Shown: piece after piece, positions 18,298 through 26,956 of the stretch | How the letters are laid out: each line of letters starts with the position of its first letter | Numbering within the stretch: the stretch's first letter is position 1 | NCBI GenBank assembly: GCA_014872875.1 | Contig: WKFI01000019.1 | Coordinates: forward strand, 124,001-188,000 | Direction of reading: 5' to 3' | DNA length: 64,000 nucleotides | From: Paracoccaceae bacterium | GTDB lineage: Bacteria; Pseudomonadota; Alphaproteobacteria; Rhodobacterales; Rhodobacteraceae | Program-made: the position numbers and the translations under genes | Notes under the pieces: generated by a model | Databases searched by the model: none | Seen by the model: only the letters and a program-made list of their open reading frames with translations | Told to the model about the DNA's origin: nothing

Positions 18298-18324
18298 TTT
18301 TACCGCATCTCAGATGCTGTAAAA
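18298..18324. repeat. 27-base interrupted palindrome between convergent genes
   Basis: TTTTAC-C-GCATC-TCA-GATGC-T-GTAAAA pairs at 11 of 12 arm positions around a 3-base centre. The T tract precedes and the A tract follows the GC core, the reverse of a standard bidirectional terminator. It lies between nadC and the aldehyde dehydrogenase at 18376, both ending towards it. It could be a protein-binding dyad or an RNA end structure. Confidence 0.5.
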
Positions 18325-18375
18325 TCCGTTGGGCCGGGCAGCGTGCGGGGCAAGCCCCACCCGCTGCGGTCACTT

Positions 18376-19890
18376 TCAGATTTCAAACTTGACGCCTTGG
18401 GCAAGCGGCAGTTCGGCGGAATAGTTCACCGTGTTGGTCTGGCGACGCATGTACGCCTTCCAGGCGTCCGATCCGCTTTCGCGCCCGCCACCGGTTTCCT
18501 TTTCGCCCCCGAAGGCACCACCGATCTCGGCACCGGACGGGCCGATATTCACGTTGGCAATGCCGCAGTCTGACCCGGCGGGAGACAGAAACTGTTCGGC
18601 TTCGCGCATGTTCAGCGTGAAGACACAGGAACTGAGGCCCTGTGGCACATCATTCTGGATTTCCAGTGCCTCGTCGAACTCGTCATAACCCAGAACATAC
18701 AGGATCGGAGCAAAGGTCTCGGTCTTGACCACATCGCTTTGTGCCGGCATTTCGACGATGGCGGGCTGCATGTAGACCCCTCCCTCCGGAACATTTTGAG
18801 TCACACGATCGCCACCGAAGACGGTCCCACCCTGAGCCACCGCCGCTTCCAGAGCTGCGGTCATTGCCGCGCCTGCGGCTTCGTCCACCAGCGGTCCGAT
18901 CAGCGTACCATCCTCGAGCGGGTTACCGATCGGCAATCCGGCATAGGCCTTCTTCAGCCGGGCAACCAGATCGCCCCGGATCGAGTTATGAACGATCAAC
19001 CGCCGCAACGTGGTACAGCGTTGGCCCGCCGTCCCCACGGCGGAGAACACGATGGCCCGCACCGCCATTTCCAGATCTGCCGAAGGACCAACGATCATCG
19101 CGTTGTTGCCACCAAGTTCCAGGATGCTTTTCCCGAACCGGGCCGCCACGACGGGAGCAACGGCACGGCCCATACGGGTCGATCCGGTCGCCGAAATGAT
19201 TGGAACAGCGTCGCTTTCAACAAGTGCCTTGCCCAGATCAGAACCACCGATCAGGGTTTGTAGCAGTACGTCCGGGGCATCGCCGAAACGGGCGAGGGCA
19301 CGCTCGAAAATCTTGTGACAGGCAAGGGCCGTCAAAGGTGTCTTTTCGGAAGGTTTCCAGATCACCGGATCCCCACAGACCAGTGCCAACGCCGTGTTCC
19401 AGGACCACACGGCAACCGGGAAGTTGAACGCGGTGATGACGCCAACCGGGCCGGCCGGGTGCCAGGTCTCCATCATCCGGTGTCCGGGGCGTTCAGACGC
19501 GATCGTCAGACCATAAAGCTGCCGAGACAGGCCGACGGCAAAGTCGCAGATGTCGATCATCTCCTGCACTTCACCCAGACCCTCGGAAGTGATCTTGCCA
19601 GCTTCCCAACTGACCAGCGCCCCCAGATCTTCCTTGGCGGCGCGCAGCTCCTCCCCCAAAAGACGGATCAACTCACCGCGGCGCGGTGCCGGGACCACAC
19701 GCCAAGCTTTGAACGCGGTCTGTGCCTGCGACAGGATCCCCTCCATGTCTTCCCAAGGCGTTTCTTGCACGGCAGCCAGTTCGCGACCATCAATGGGGGA
19801 CCTGACCAGCAAGGAGCCTTCGGTCAGGTCAGCAGAGGACAAGCCCAGTTTCGCAAGCGTGGCTTCAGCGGTCATAACTATATCTTTCAT
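18376..19890 (-). CDS. Piperideine-6-carboxylate / 2-aminoadipate semialdehyde dehydrogenase (ALDH7 type)
   Basis: A 504-residue aldehyde dehydrogenase of the ALDH7A1/AmaB group, which oxidises the lysine-derived semialdehyde to 2-aminoadipate. The general base is E258 (LELGGN), the catalytic cysteine C292 (GQRCTT). The C-terminal block CGIANVNIGPSGAEIGGAFGGEKETGGGRESGSDAWKAYMRRQT is typical of this subfamily. It starts 3 bases after the lysine 6-dehydrogenase stop, so the two enzymes catalyse consecutive steps from one transcript. A second in-frame ATG at 19875 is a possible start. Confidence 0.93.
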   Translation of the reverse strand: MKDIVMTAEATLAKLGLSSADLTEGSLLVRSPIDGRELAAVQETPWEDMEGILSQAQTAFKAWRVVPAPRRGELIRLLGEELRAAKEDLGALVSWEAGKITSEGLGEVQEMIDICDFAVGLSRQLYGLTIASERPGHRMMETWHPAGPVGVITAFNFPVAVWSWNTALALVCGDPVIWKPSEKTPLTALACHKIFERALARFGDAPDVLLQTLIGGSDLGKALVESDAVPIISATGSTRMGRAVAPVVAARFGKSILELGGNNAMIVGPSADLEMAVRAIVFSAVGTAGQRCTTLRRLIVHNSIRGDLVARLKKAYAGLPIGNPLEDGTLIGPLVDEAAGAAMTAALEAAVAQGGTVFGGDRVTQNVPEGGVYMQPAIVEMPAQSDVVKTETFAPILYVLGYDEFDEALEIQNDVPQGLSSCVFTLNMREAEQFLSPAGSDCGIANVNIGPSGAEIGGAFGGEKETGGGRESGSDAWKAYMRRQTNTVNYSAELPLAQGVKFEI

Positions 19891-19893
19891 GGT

Positions 19894-21000
19894 TCAGGCA
19901 GCCTTCTTCTGTTCGGTAACGTCGCCCGCCCGGTAGAGGCGGCCGAATTCGGTTTCGAGGAAATCCGCGAGCTTGACCTGCTCCTGCCGGACAAAGCCGG
20001 AGCTCGGCAGAACGCCCGAGCGCATCAGATCGACAACACCCAGCACGCCCGCTGCGGTCGTGATCTGGATGGCGCTCCAGACCTGACCGTCTACATCGCG
20101 AGAGAAGGATTTGTTGACCAGGGACTTCTCGCGAAATTGTCCTTTGATCAGCCCCTTCGCCGTGCAATAGACCAGCACCACGTCCTGATCAGTACGCGGC
20201 AAGGCAGTCTCGAAAATCTCTTTCAGCAGATCGCGACGACGCTCAAGCTTCAGGTCATTCAAGAGCAGTTTCAGAATGTCGCGGTGGCCAGGATAACGGA
20301 TCGAGCGATAGGACACGGCCTGCGCGCGGCCTTCCAGTGTTTCGGGCAGGGTGCCGAGCCCCCCGGACGTGTTGAAACACTCGTATTCGACCCCGTCATG
20401 CCCCAGGATTTCATGGTCCTCCAGTGGCGCAGTCTTGACCCGGTTCCCGTTCACGATCGCATCGCACGGGTTGCAGTATTCATTGATCAAACCGTCCGTG
20501 GACCAAGTCAGGTTGTATTTCAGCGCATTGGTCGGGAATAAGGGCAACGCGCCGACCCGCATGTGAAGGCTGTCCAGAGTGTCAAACTCGGCAGCCAAGG
20601 CCGCGCCTGCAATCCCGACAAACCCCGGGGCCAGCCCGCATTGCGGCATGAAGGCGGTTTCACTGTCCTGAGCCAGTTCCCGCACGGCATTGGTCGCAGC
20701 GATATCTTCGGTCAGGTCGAAATAATGGGCGCCAGCGGATTTGGCCGCCTTGGCAATGGCGGGCGTCAGAAAAAACGGCGCAGCCGAGATTACCGCATCA
20801 AACCCTTTCAAGCCCTCGGACAGACCCGTTTCGTCGGCAGCGTCAATCTGCTTGGTGGTGATGCCCAGCCTGTTCAGCACGCCCAGCCCACCAAGATCAT
20901 GATCGGCGACCGTGACAGAGTAATTGGGGGATGTTTTCAGCAAAGTGGCGATCATCTGGCCAATCTTGCCAGCACCGACAACGCATATATTCCAGCTCAT
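19894..21000 (-). CDS. Lysine 6-dehydrogenase-like protein (saccharopine dehydrogenase family)
   Basis: A 368-residue NAD(P)-binding protein with [17 protein letters not shown] at residues 5-21. Its length and the neighbouring piperideine-6-carboxylate dehydrogenase fit lysine 6-dehydrogenase, which deaminates the epsilon carbon of lysine. A saccharopine reductase would be the alternative, but no lysine-ketoglutarate reductase is present. The conserved [14 protein letters not shown] and [17 protein letters not shown] segments match this branch. Its upstream region carries repeated Lrp-type elements and the Lrp gene lies directly beyond. Confidence 0.85.
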   Translation of the reverse strand: MSWNICVVGAGKIGQMIATLLKTSPNYSVTVADHDLGGLGVLNRLGITTKQIDAADETGLSEGLKGFDAVISAAPFFLTPAIAKAAKSAGAHYFDLTEDIAATNAVRELAQDSETAFMPQCGLAPGFVGIAGAALAAEFDTLDSLHMRVGALPLFPTNALKYNLTWSTDGLINEYCNPCDAIVNGNRVKTAPLEDHEILGHDGVEYECFNTSGGLGTLPETLEGRAQAVSYRSIRYPGHRDILKLLLNDLKLERRRDLLKEIFETALPRTDQDVVLVYCTAKGLIKGQFREKSLVNKSFSRDVDGQVWSAIQITTAAGVLGVVDLMRSGVLPSSGFVRQEQVKLADFLETEFGRLYRAGDVTEQKKAA

Positions 21001-21063
21001 GGCGCGTCTCCTTCTTCTGAAAAAAGGGTGACGCCTAGCTTGTTCAGTTTGTAGGGTGCAGAT

Positions 21064-21118
21064 TGACGAAATGACTCATCGTTTCGTCATTTGGCCGGAA
21101 TTTTTGTCATTTTGTCAT
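21064..21118. promoter_or_regulatory. Probable Lrp/AsnC operator upstream of the lysine 6-dehydrogenase gene
   Basis: An 8-base inverted repeat TGACGAAA...TTTCGTCA (21064-21071 and 21082-21089) is followed by two tandem TTTGTCAT copies at 21103-21118. The spacing and repeated half-sites on a DNA stretch before a catabolic gene match the array style of Lrp-family binding. The adjacent Lrp gene is the obvious candidate regulator. Confidence 0.55.
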
Positions 21119-21546
21119 ATTCGATCAATCCGGCGACCAAAGATCACGCTGGTGTTGGTCCGTACCACCCCTGGAATCGCGGCCAGATCATCGACCAGAA
21201 TATCCAGATCTTCTATCCTTGGAGCTTCCGCGCAGATCAGCAGATCGAACTCACCGTTGATCGATAAGCATTGTTTGACCTCTGGATAAATTTCGATGCG
21301 CTTGATGATACGAGCCGTTTCCTTTTGCTGAATTTCGGCGAGAACAACTATCTGGACCTTGCTGGTTTCGGGATGCTCTTTCAGCACAACCGAATAGCCA
21401 GCGATTACGCCGCGGTCCTCCATCCGGCTGATGCGTTCATGCACTGTTGTGCGCGCAACACCCAGCTTGGCTGCGATCTTGGACGTGGACTCGCGTGCAT
21501 TGTGCTGCAGCGCGGTGATGATTTTCTGGTCAAGTTGATCCATCAT
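21115..21546 (-). CDS. Lrp/AsnC-family transcriptional regulator
   Basis: A 143-residue regulator with an N-terminal winged helix (LDQKIITALQHNARESTSKIAAKLGVARTTVHERISRMEDRGVI) and a C-terminal ligand-sensing RAM domain (SINGEFDLLICAEAPRIEDLDILVDDLAAIPGVVRTNTSVIF). The ATG at 21546 overlaps the LysR stop (ATGA). Located between the LysR gene and the lysine 6-dehydrogenase gene, it probably senses lysine or a catabolite and acts on the adjacent repeats. Confidence 0.92.
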   Translation of the reverse strand: MMDQLDQKIITALQHNARESTSKIAAKLGVARTTVHERISRMEDRGVIAGYSVVLKEHPETSKVQIVVLAEIQQKETARIIKRIEIYPEVKQCLSINGEFDLLICAEAPRIEDLDILVDDLAAIPGVVRTNTSVIFGRRIDRI

Positions 21547-22424
21547 GTGTCCCTGCATATCTCAGCCAACCAATCACGCAAGGCCACAAGCGCAGGATAA
21601 TCAGAAGTCGAATGCGGCCAGACAAGGTAGTAGGCCCCGACGCTGACCGGCTTCGCGCCTGGCACCGGAACCAACCGGCCGGCCGCGATATCCGATTGCA
21701 CGAGGTAATCCGGCATCAAAGCCACTCCCAGCCCGGCCTGAGCGGCCTGCGCCATGGTTGCGAACTGATCCAGCACCATGGCAGCGGCTCCAACCCCGGT
21801 CAGACCATGCACGGCAAACCACTGATCCCAAGCCCAAGGGCGGGACTGCAATTGCAACCGAGGTAGGCTCGCCAGGCCGTCCAGACCCGCGATTTCGACG
21901 CCGGAGGAGACAACGGGCACGACTTGTTCATCCCAGAGTTTCAGCGCACCAGCATCCGGCCAGTCCTCTGCTCCGAAGTGAATCGCGCCGTGAAAGGTCT
22001 CACGCGAGAAATCGAACGGTTCTGTTCGCGTACCCAAGTTCAAGGTGATCCCCGGGTTCGCCGCAAGAAATGCAGGCAGGCGGGGAGCCAACCAATGGGC
22101 ACCAAAGGCCGGTAGAATGGCAAGGTTCAACGCGCCGCCATCGGGATTGGCCTGCAACGCCAAGGTGGCCGAGGCAATCTGATTCACGCCCTCCCTCACC
22201 CGGTCCGCGTAGGCCGCCCCCTGTGGTGTCAGCACCATCCGCTTTCGGTCCCGCAGAAACAGCTTTACCTGTACGGTGTCCTCCAGTTTTTGCACCTGAC
22301 GGCTGACGGCTCCCTGGGTCAGGTCCAACTCGCGTGCCGCTTCGGTGACCGAACCCAGACGGGCGACAGCCTCGAACGCAGCAAGCCAGGACATAGGCGG
22401 GGTGAACTTGCGGGATACGGCCAT
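21543..22424 (-). CDS. LysR-family regulator, GcvA-like
   Basis: A 293-residue regulator with the LysR helix-turn-helix at residues 10-70 (AFEAVARLGSVTEAARELDLTQGAVSRQVQKLEDTVQVKLFLRDRKRMVLTPQG) and an effector domain opening ALNLAILPAFGAHWLAPRLPAF, the GcvA/AmpR pattern. It is divergent from the aminotransferase at 22528 with a dyad in between, and co-transcribed with the Lrp gene. A role in controlling the aminotransferase-E1-acyltransferase operon is inferred from position. Confidence 0.92.
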   Translation of the reverse strand: MAVSRKFTPPMSWLAAFEAVARLGSVTEAARELDLTQGAVSRQVQKLEDTVQVKLFLRDRKRMVLTPQGAAYADRVREGVNQIASATLALQANPDGGALNLAILPAFGAHWLAPRLPAFLAANPGITLNLGTRTEPFDFSRETFHGAIHFGAEDWPDAGALKLWDEQVVPVVSSGVEIAGLDGLASLPRLQLQSRPWAWDQWFAVHGLTGVGAAAMVLDQFATMAQAAQAGLGVALMPDYLVQSDIAAGRLVPVPGAKPVSVGAYYLVWPHSTSDYPALVALRDWLAEICRDT

Positions 22425-22468
22425 AGATCATTCCATTTTGTAATGCTTCCATTCCAGATCTTCGATTT

Positions 22469-22486
22469 CATCGTGTGTCAACGATG
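22469..22486. promoter_or_regulatory. Dyad in the LysR/aminotransferase divergent region
   Basis: CATCGT and ACGATG form a perfect 6-base inverted repeat around 6 bases, near the middle of the 103-base gap between the divergent LysR and aminotransferase genes. The place and geometry suit a LysR binding site. Confidence 0.45.
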
Positions 22487-22527
22487 GATATTGTGAATAG
22501 CAAAGTTCATCAGCATTGCGAAACAGC

Positions 22528-23727
22528 ATGACACATCTTTCCGAGTTCCGCCGCTCCCGCCGCGCCAGCGCACTTAGCCTGAGCGAGATCGTCCGCATTT
22601 CCGAAGCCGCCCGTGCTCTGCAGGCGCAAGGCAAACCGGTGCTGACCTTTGGCACCGGAGAGCCCGACTTTCCTACCCCTGATCATGTGATCGAGGCCGC
22701 CCATCAGGCGGCCTTGGCAGGGCAGACTTCCTACACCCCGACCCAAGGCACCGCGCCGCTGCGTCAGGCGGTTGCCGATCAGGCCGGGTTCACGGTTGAG
22801 GCCAGCGATGTGCTGATCTCCACCGGTGCGAAACAGGTGCTGTCCAATGCTTTCCTTGCAACGCTCGATCCGGGCGACGAAGTGATCGTGCCTGCACCCT
22901 ACTGGACCAGCTATTCGGACATCATCGAATTCTGCGAGGCCAAACTGGTTCCCGTCGCGTGCCCGGCAGATACCGGTTTTCTGCTGACGGCCAAGGCGCT
23001 GGAGGCCGCGATCACCGACAAGACGCGCTGGCTACTGCTGAACTCCCCCGGCAATCCGTCCGGCGCTATGTATTCCGAACAGCAATTGCAGGCACTGGCC
23101 GAGGTTCTGCGCCGCCACCCCCATGTCTGGGTGCTGGCGGATGAGATCTATCAGCATATCGCTTATGCCCCTTTCACCTGTTTCCGCAATGCCGCGCCGG
23201 ACCTGGCGGACCGGATGCTGATCGTGAATGGCGTGTCCAAGGCGCACGCCATGACAGGCTGGCGGATCGGCTGGGGCATTGGACCAGCGCCGCTGATCAA
23301 GGCGATGACCGCCATTCAGGGCCAGTCAACCTCGGGCGCTTGTTCGGTATCACAGGCCGCTGCATTGGCGGCGCTGACCGGATCGCAGGACCATCTGAAA
23401 ACCCGCAACGACGAATTCCGCGACCGCCGCGATCTGGTCGTTGCCGGGTTGAACGCCATCGACGGGCTAACCTGCCCCGAACCCACCGGGGCCTTCTACG
23501 CCTTTCCCTCCTGCGCGGGGGTCATCGGGCGCAGCACGCCTGCGGGCAAGGTGTTGGAGACGGACGCGGATTACTGCGATTACCTGCTGAACGAGGCACT
23601 GGTGGCGCTGGTCCCGGGCCGCGCCTTTGGTCTGCCCGGTCATTTCCGCCTGTCCTATGCCTATGCCGAAACCGATCTGCGCGAAGGCTTGCGCCGGATC
23701 TCTGACGCAACCGCTGCTCTGAAATAA
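22528..23727 (+). CDS. Class I/II aminotransferase, AspC-like (candidate 2-aminoadipate transaminase)
   Basis: A 399-residue fold-type I PLP enzyme. It shows FGTGEPDFPTPDHVI, the GAKQVLSNAF cofactor loop, LNSPGNPSGAMYS, LADEIYQHIAY and the Schiff-base lysine in VNGVSKAHAMTGWRIGW. Such enzymes transaminate aspartate, aromatic amino acids or 2-aminoadipate. In this neighbourhood 2-aminoadipate to 2-oxoadipate is the expected reaction. That assignment rests on context. The ATG at 22528 fits the family start better than the TTG at 22516. It heads an operon with the E1 gene. Confidence 0.88.
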   Translation: MTHLSEFRRSRRASALSLSEIVRISEAARALQAQGKPVLTFGTGEPDFPTPDHVIEAAHQAALAGQTSYTPTQGTAPLRQAVADQAGFTVEASDVLISTGAKQVLSNAFLATLDPGDEVIVPAPYWTSYSDIIEFCEAKLVPVACPADTGFLLTAKALEAAITDKTRWLLLNSPGNPSGAMYSEQQLQALAEVLRRHPHVWVLADEIYQHIAYAPFTCFRNAAPDLADRMLIVNGVSKAHAMTGWRIGWGIGPAPLIKAMTAIQGQSTSGACSVSQAAALAALTGSQDHLKTRNDEFRDRRDLVVAGLNAIDGLTCPEPTGAFYAFPSCAGVIGRSTPAGKVLETDADYCDYLLNEALVALVPGRAFGLPGHFRLSYAYAETDLREGLRRISDATAALK

Positions 23728-23739
23728 GGAAATTCTCTC

Positions 23740-25923
23740 ATGGATCGCGCCGATATTGTTGATCAGTCCTTTCGCGAGCGGTTGGCCAAGGGAACCCTGC
23801 CGGGCGGCAAGGCCGCATCCGGCCCGCTGACGAATTCCGAGGCCGTGGCCGTGTTCCGCGCCCAATGCCTCAGCCGCAACCTCGACCGCCGGTCGCGCAA
23901 GATGCAGGCCGCAGGTCAGGGGTATTACACCATCGGGTCGTCAGGCCACGAGGGCATGGCCGCTGTCGCCGCCGCGCTGCGCCCTGCGGATATGGCGTTC
24001 CTGCATTATCGCGACGGTGCCTTTCAGACCATGCGGTCCGCGCAGGTGCCGGGCACGACGCCCGCGTGGGACATGCTGCTGAGCTTTTCGACTTCGATGG
24101 ACGATCCGATCAGCGGCGGGCGGCATAAAGTGCTGGGGTCTAAATCGCTGAACATTCCACCCCAGACCTCGACCATCGCCAGTCATCTGCCCAAGGCGGT
24201 CGGCGCGGCCTATTCCGTAGGGCTGGCGAAACGTCACGCACCAGAACATCAGGTGCTGGAGGACGACAGCATCGTCATGTGCTCCTTTGGCGATGCCTCG
24301 TCGAACCATTCGACGGCGCAGGGCGCGATCAACACCGCCTGCTGGACGTCCTATCAATCGGTCCCGCTGCCGCTGCTGTTTGTGTGTGAGGACAACGGCA
24401 TTGGCATCTCGACCCGCACCCCGCGCGGATGGGTGGCCGCAAACTATGAGCACAAACCGGGGCTGAAATACTTCCACGCCGACGGGCTCGACATCTACGA
24501 CACTTATCGCGTCGCCCAGGAGGCTGCTGAATATGTGCGCACCCGGCGCAAGCCCGCCTTTCTGCATCTGACGCTGGTACGTCTGTACGGCCACGCCGGA
24601 TCCGACCTGCAGCAGGCTTACCTGAAGAAAGAGATCTTTGAAGGTTGGGAGGCTGATGATCCGCTGATGCATTCGGCCCGTCTGCTGATCGACAAGGGCG
24701 TGCTGACCACCGATCAGGTGCTGGAGATCTACCAGCAGGCCGAGGACCAATGCACCCGCGTCGCGGAAGAAGCGGTGAAACGTCCTCGTCTGAGTAACGC
24801 GAAGGAAGTCATGGCCTCCCTGATCCCGCCCGCGCGGACGTGCAAGGCGTCGAACGGGCCATCCGAGGAAGCGCGGGAAAAGGCATTTGGGGCGGACTAC
24901 AAACAGCTTGCCAACCCGCAGCCGATGAACAAGCTGCTGAACTGGGCGCTGACCGATCTGATGCTGGAACATGGCGAAATCGTCATGATGGGCGAGGACG
25001 TGGGCGCCAAAGGCGGCGTTTACGGCGTGACGCAAAAGCTGATCGACCGGTTCGGCCCGGACCGGATGATCGACACGCTTCTGGATGAACAGTCGATCCT
25101 TGGTCTCGCCATTGGGATGGCGCATAACGGGTTCATCCCGATGCCGGAAATCCAGTTCCTGGCCTATCTGCACAATGCCGAGGACCAGTTGCGGGGCGAG
25201 GCGGCGACACTCTCCTTCTTCTCTAACGGGCAATTCACCAACCCGATGGTGATGCGGATTGCGGGGCTTGGCTATCAAAAGGGGTTCGGCGGGCATTTCC
25301 ACAATGACAACTCGCTGGCGGTGCTGCGCGACATTCCGGGCGTGGTGATCGCCTGCCCGTCACGCGGTGATGACGCGGCGATGATGATGCGCGAATGCGT
25401 GCGGCTGGCACGGGAAGAGCAGCGGGTGGTGGTAATGGTGGAACCCATCGCGTTGTATCCGATGCGGGATCTGATGGAGGTAAAGGATGGCGGCTGGCTG
25501 TCCTCTTACCCAGCGCCTGACCGGCGGATCGGGCTGGGTGAGGTTGGCGTCGATGGCGACGGATCGCTGGCGATCTTGACCTATGGAAACGGGCGCTATC
25601 TGAGCACCCAGGCCGCCGAAGATCTGAAAGCCGAAGGGATCGAAACGCGGATCGTCGACCTTCGCTGGCTTGCGCCTCTCCCGGTCGAAGGCATCCTCGC
25701 GGCACTGGAGGGCGCGCAAAAAGTTCTGGTGGTTGATGAGTGCCGCACCACGGGCAGCCAGTCCGAGGCGCTGATGGCGATGTTGCACGAACAAACCGAC
25801 CTGCCCCATGCCCGCATCGCGGCCGAAGACAGCTTTATCGCCACCGGCCCGGCCTATGCCGCCACCATGCCCTCGCGCACATCCATCGCGGAAGCGGCTC
25901 GCAACCTGTGGAGCACCTCATGA
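23740..25923 (+). CDS. Fused alpha-beta E1 subunit of a 2-oxoacid dehydrogenase
   Basis: A 727-residue ThDP enzyme joining the two E1 chains that are separate in most PDH/BCKDH-type complexes. The alpha half (about 1-385) has the ThDP motif from GD184 (SFGDASSNHSTAQGAIN) to N219 (CEDNGIGIST). The beta half (about 395-727) starts PMNKLLNWALTDLMLEHGEIVMMGEDVGAKGGVYG and holds the DTLLDEQSILGLAIGMA region. It decarboxylates a 2-oxoacid and hands the acyl group to a lipoylated E2, which is not in the window. In a lysine locus, 2-oxoadipate to glutaryl-CoA is the natural guess; branched-chain oxoacids are the alternative. It starts 12 bases after the aminotransferase. Confidence 0.88.
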   Translation: MDRADIVDQSFRERLAKGTLPGGKAASGPLTNSEAVAVFRAQCLSRNLDRRSRKMQAAGQGYYTIGSSGHEGMAAVAAALRPADMAFLHYRDGAFQTMRSAQVPGTTPAWDMLLSFSTSMDDPISGGRHKVLGSKSLNIPPQTSTIASHLPKAVGAAYSVGLAKRHAPEHQVLEDDSIVMCSFGDASSNHSTAQGAINTACWTSYQSVPLPLLFVCEDNGIGISTRTPRGWVAANYEHKPGLKYFHADGLDIYDTYRVAQEAAEYVRTRRKPAFLHLTLVRLYGHAGSDLQQAYLKKEIFEGWEADDPLMHSARLLIDKGVLTTDQVLEIYQQAEDQCTRVAEEAVKRPRLSNAKEVMASLIPPARTCKASNGPSEEAREKAFGADYKQLANPQPMNKLLNWALTDLMLEHGEIVMMGEDVGAKGGVYGVTQKLIDRFGPDRMIDTLLDEQSILGLAIGMAHNGFIPMPEIQFLAYLHNAEDQLRGEAATLSFFSNGQFTNPMVMRIAGLGYQKGFGGHFHNDNSLAVLRDIPGVVIACPSRGDDAAMMMRECVRLAREEQRVVVMVEPIALYPMRDLMEVKDGGWLSSYPAPDRRIGLGEVGVDGDGSLAILTYGNGRYLSTQAAEDLKAEGIETRIVDLRWLAPLPVEGILAALEGAQKVLVVDECRTTGSQSEALMAMLHEQTDLPHARIAAEDSFIATGPAYAATMPSRTSIAEAARNLWSTS

Positions 25924-26954
25924 AACAGACAGCCGTTGTCGTCGCTCCCGGACGGGGCACGTATAATCGGACCGAACTGGGGTATTTCGCCCAGCATCAC
26001 GCGGACAAGAGCGATCTTCTGGCCCAGTTCGACGCGTTCCGGGTGGCCAGAGGGCAGAAAACCCTGAGTGAACTGGACCAGGCGACACGGTTCTCTGGCC
26101 CAACCCATACGCGCGGCGATAATGCCAGCGGTCTGATTTATGCCTGCGCCTATGCGGATTTCCTGTCCATTGACCGGAATCGTTTTGACCTTCTGGGTGT
26201 CACCGGTAATTCGATGGGGTGGTATATCGCGCTGGCGTGCGCAGGCGCGCTGGACCCGATGGGCGGGCTGAACGTGGTGAACACGATGGGCACGCTTATG
26301 CACCAGCACCTGATCGGGGGACAGTTGATCTATCCATTTGTAGACAGCGACTGGGTTCCGATTTCCGGGGAGCGGGACAAGATCCTTGGCAAAGTGGCAG
26401 AGATCGACGCAAGGCCGGATCATGTCCTTGGCTTGTCGATCGAGTTGGGCGGAATGCTGGTTTTTGCCGGAGACGAGGCAGGGCTGACCGCATTTGAGGC
26501 TGAAATGCCTGTCGTGCAGGACCGGTTCCCGATGCGCCTGCCCAACCATGCCGGGTTCCACACCCATCTGCAGGCCCCCGTGGCGGAGGAAGGTCGGGCC
26601 GCTCTGCCGAAAACGCTCTTTCACCAACCCGACCTGTCATTGGTCGATGGGCGCGGAGCTCTGTGGCAGCCGAAAGCTACCGACCTGAACGCCTTGTGGG
26701 CCTACACTCTGGGTCATCAAGTGGTCCAACCTTATGATTTCACTAGCGCCATCCGAACCGCCGCTCGCGAGTGGATGCCGGATGTATTCATCATTCTGGG
26801 ACCGGGAACGACGTTGGGAGGAGCCGTTGCGCAAAGCCTTCTGTCGTGCACCTGGCGCGGGCTGGACAGCAAATCCGCGTTCACAAAACAGCAGGAGAAC
26901 TACCCACGGGTGATCGCGATGGGGCGCGAAGATCAGCGAGCTTTGGCTGTCTGA
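25920..26954 (+). CDS. FabD-like acyltransferase with altered active site
   Basis: A 344-residue protein of the malonyl-CoA:ACP transacylase fold. The nucleophile loop reads GNSMGWYIAL (S98) where FabD has GHSLGEYSAL, and the catalytic histidine is kept (H210, LPNHAGFHT). The arginine that binds malonyl carboxylate in FabD (MRGKFMQ) is methionine here (M123, TMGTLMHQ), and the PGQGS loop reads PGRGT. It is therefore unlikely to transfer malonyl groups. It overlaps the E1 stop by ATGA and ends the operon, so it may act on the acyl product of the E1 complex, as acyltransferase or thioesterase. Confidence 0.8.
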   Translation: MKQTAVVVAPGRGTYNRTELGYFAQHHADKSDLLAQFDAFRVARGQKTLSELDQATRFSGPTHTRGDNASGLIYACAYADFLSIDRNRFDLLGVTGNSMGWYIALACAGALDPMGGLNVVNTMGTLMHQHLIGGQLIYPFVDSDWVPISGERDKILGKVAEIDARPDHVLGLSIELGGMLVFAGDEAGLTAFEAEMPVVQDRFPMRLPNHAGFHTHLQAPVAEEGRAALPKTLFHQPDLSLVDGRGALWQPKATDLNALWAYTLGHQVVQPYDFTSAIRTAAREWMPDVFIILGPGTTLGGAVAQSLLSCTWRGLDSKSAFTKQQENYPRVIAMGREDQRALAV

Positions 26955-26956
26955 GC

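Noticed and set aside
18255-18375. Possible tRNA or small RNA in the nadC-dehydrogenase gap
   Set aside because: Stems are present, but no cloverleaf, CCA end or known RNA motif; a terminator plus dyad explains it better.
23941-25302. A 453-codon minus-strand frame opposite the E1 gene
   Set aside because: Antisense to conserved ThDP-enzyme sequence; no motif of its own.
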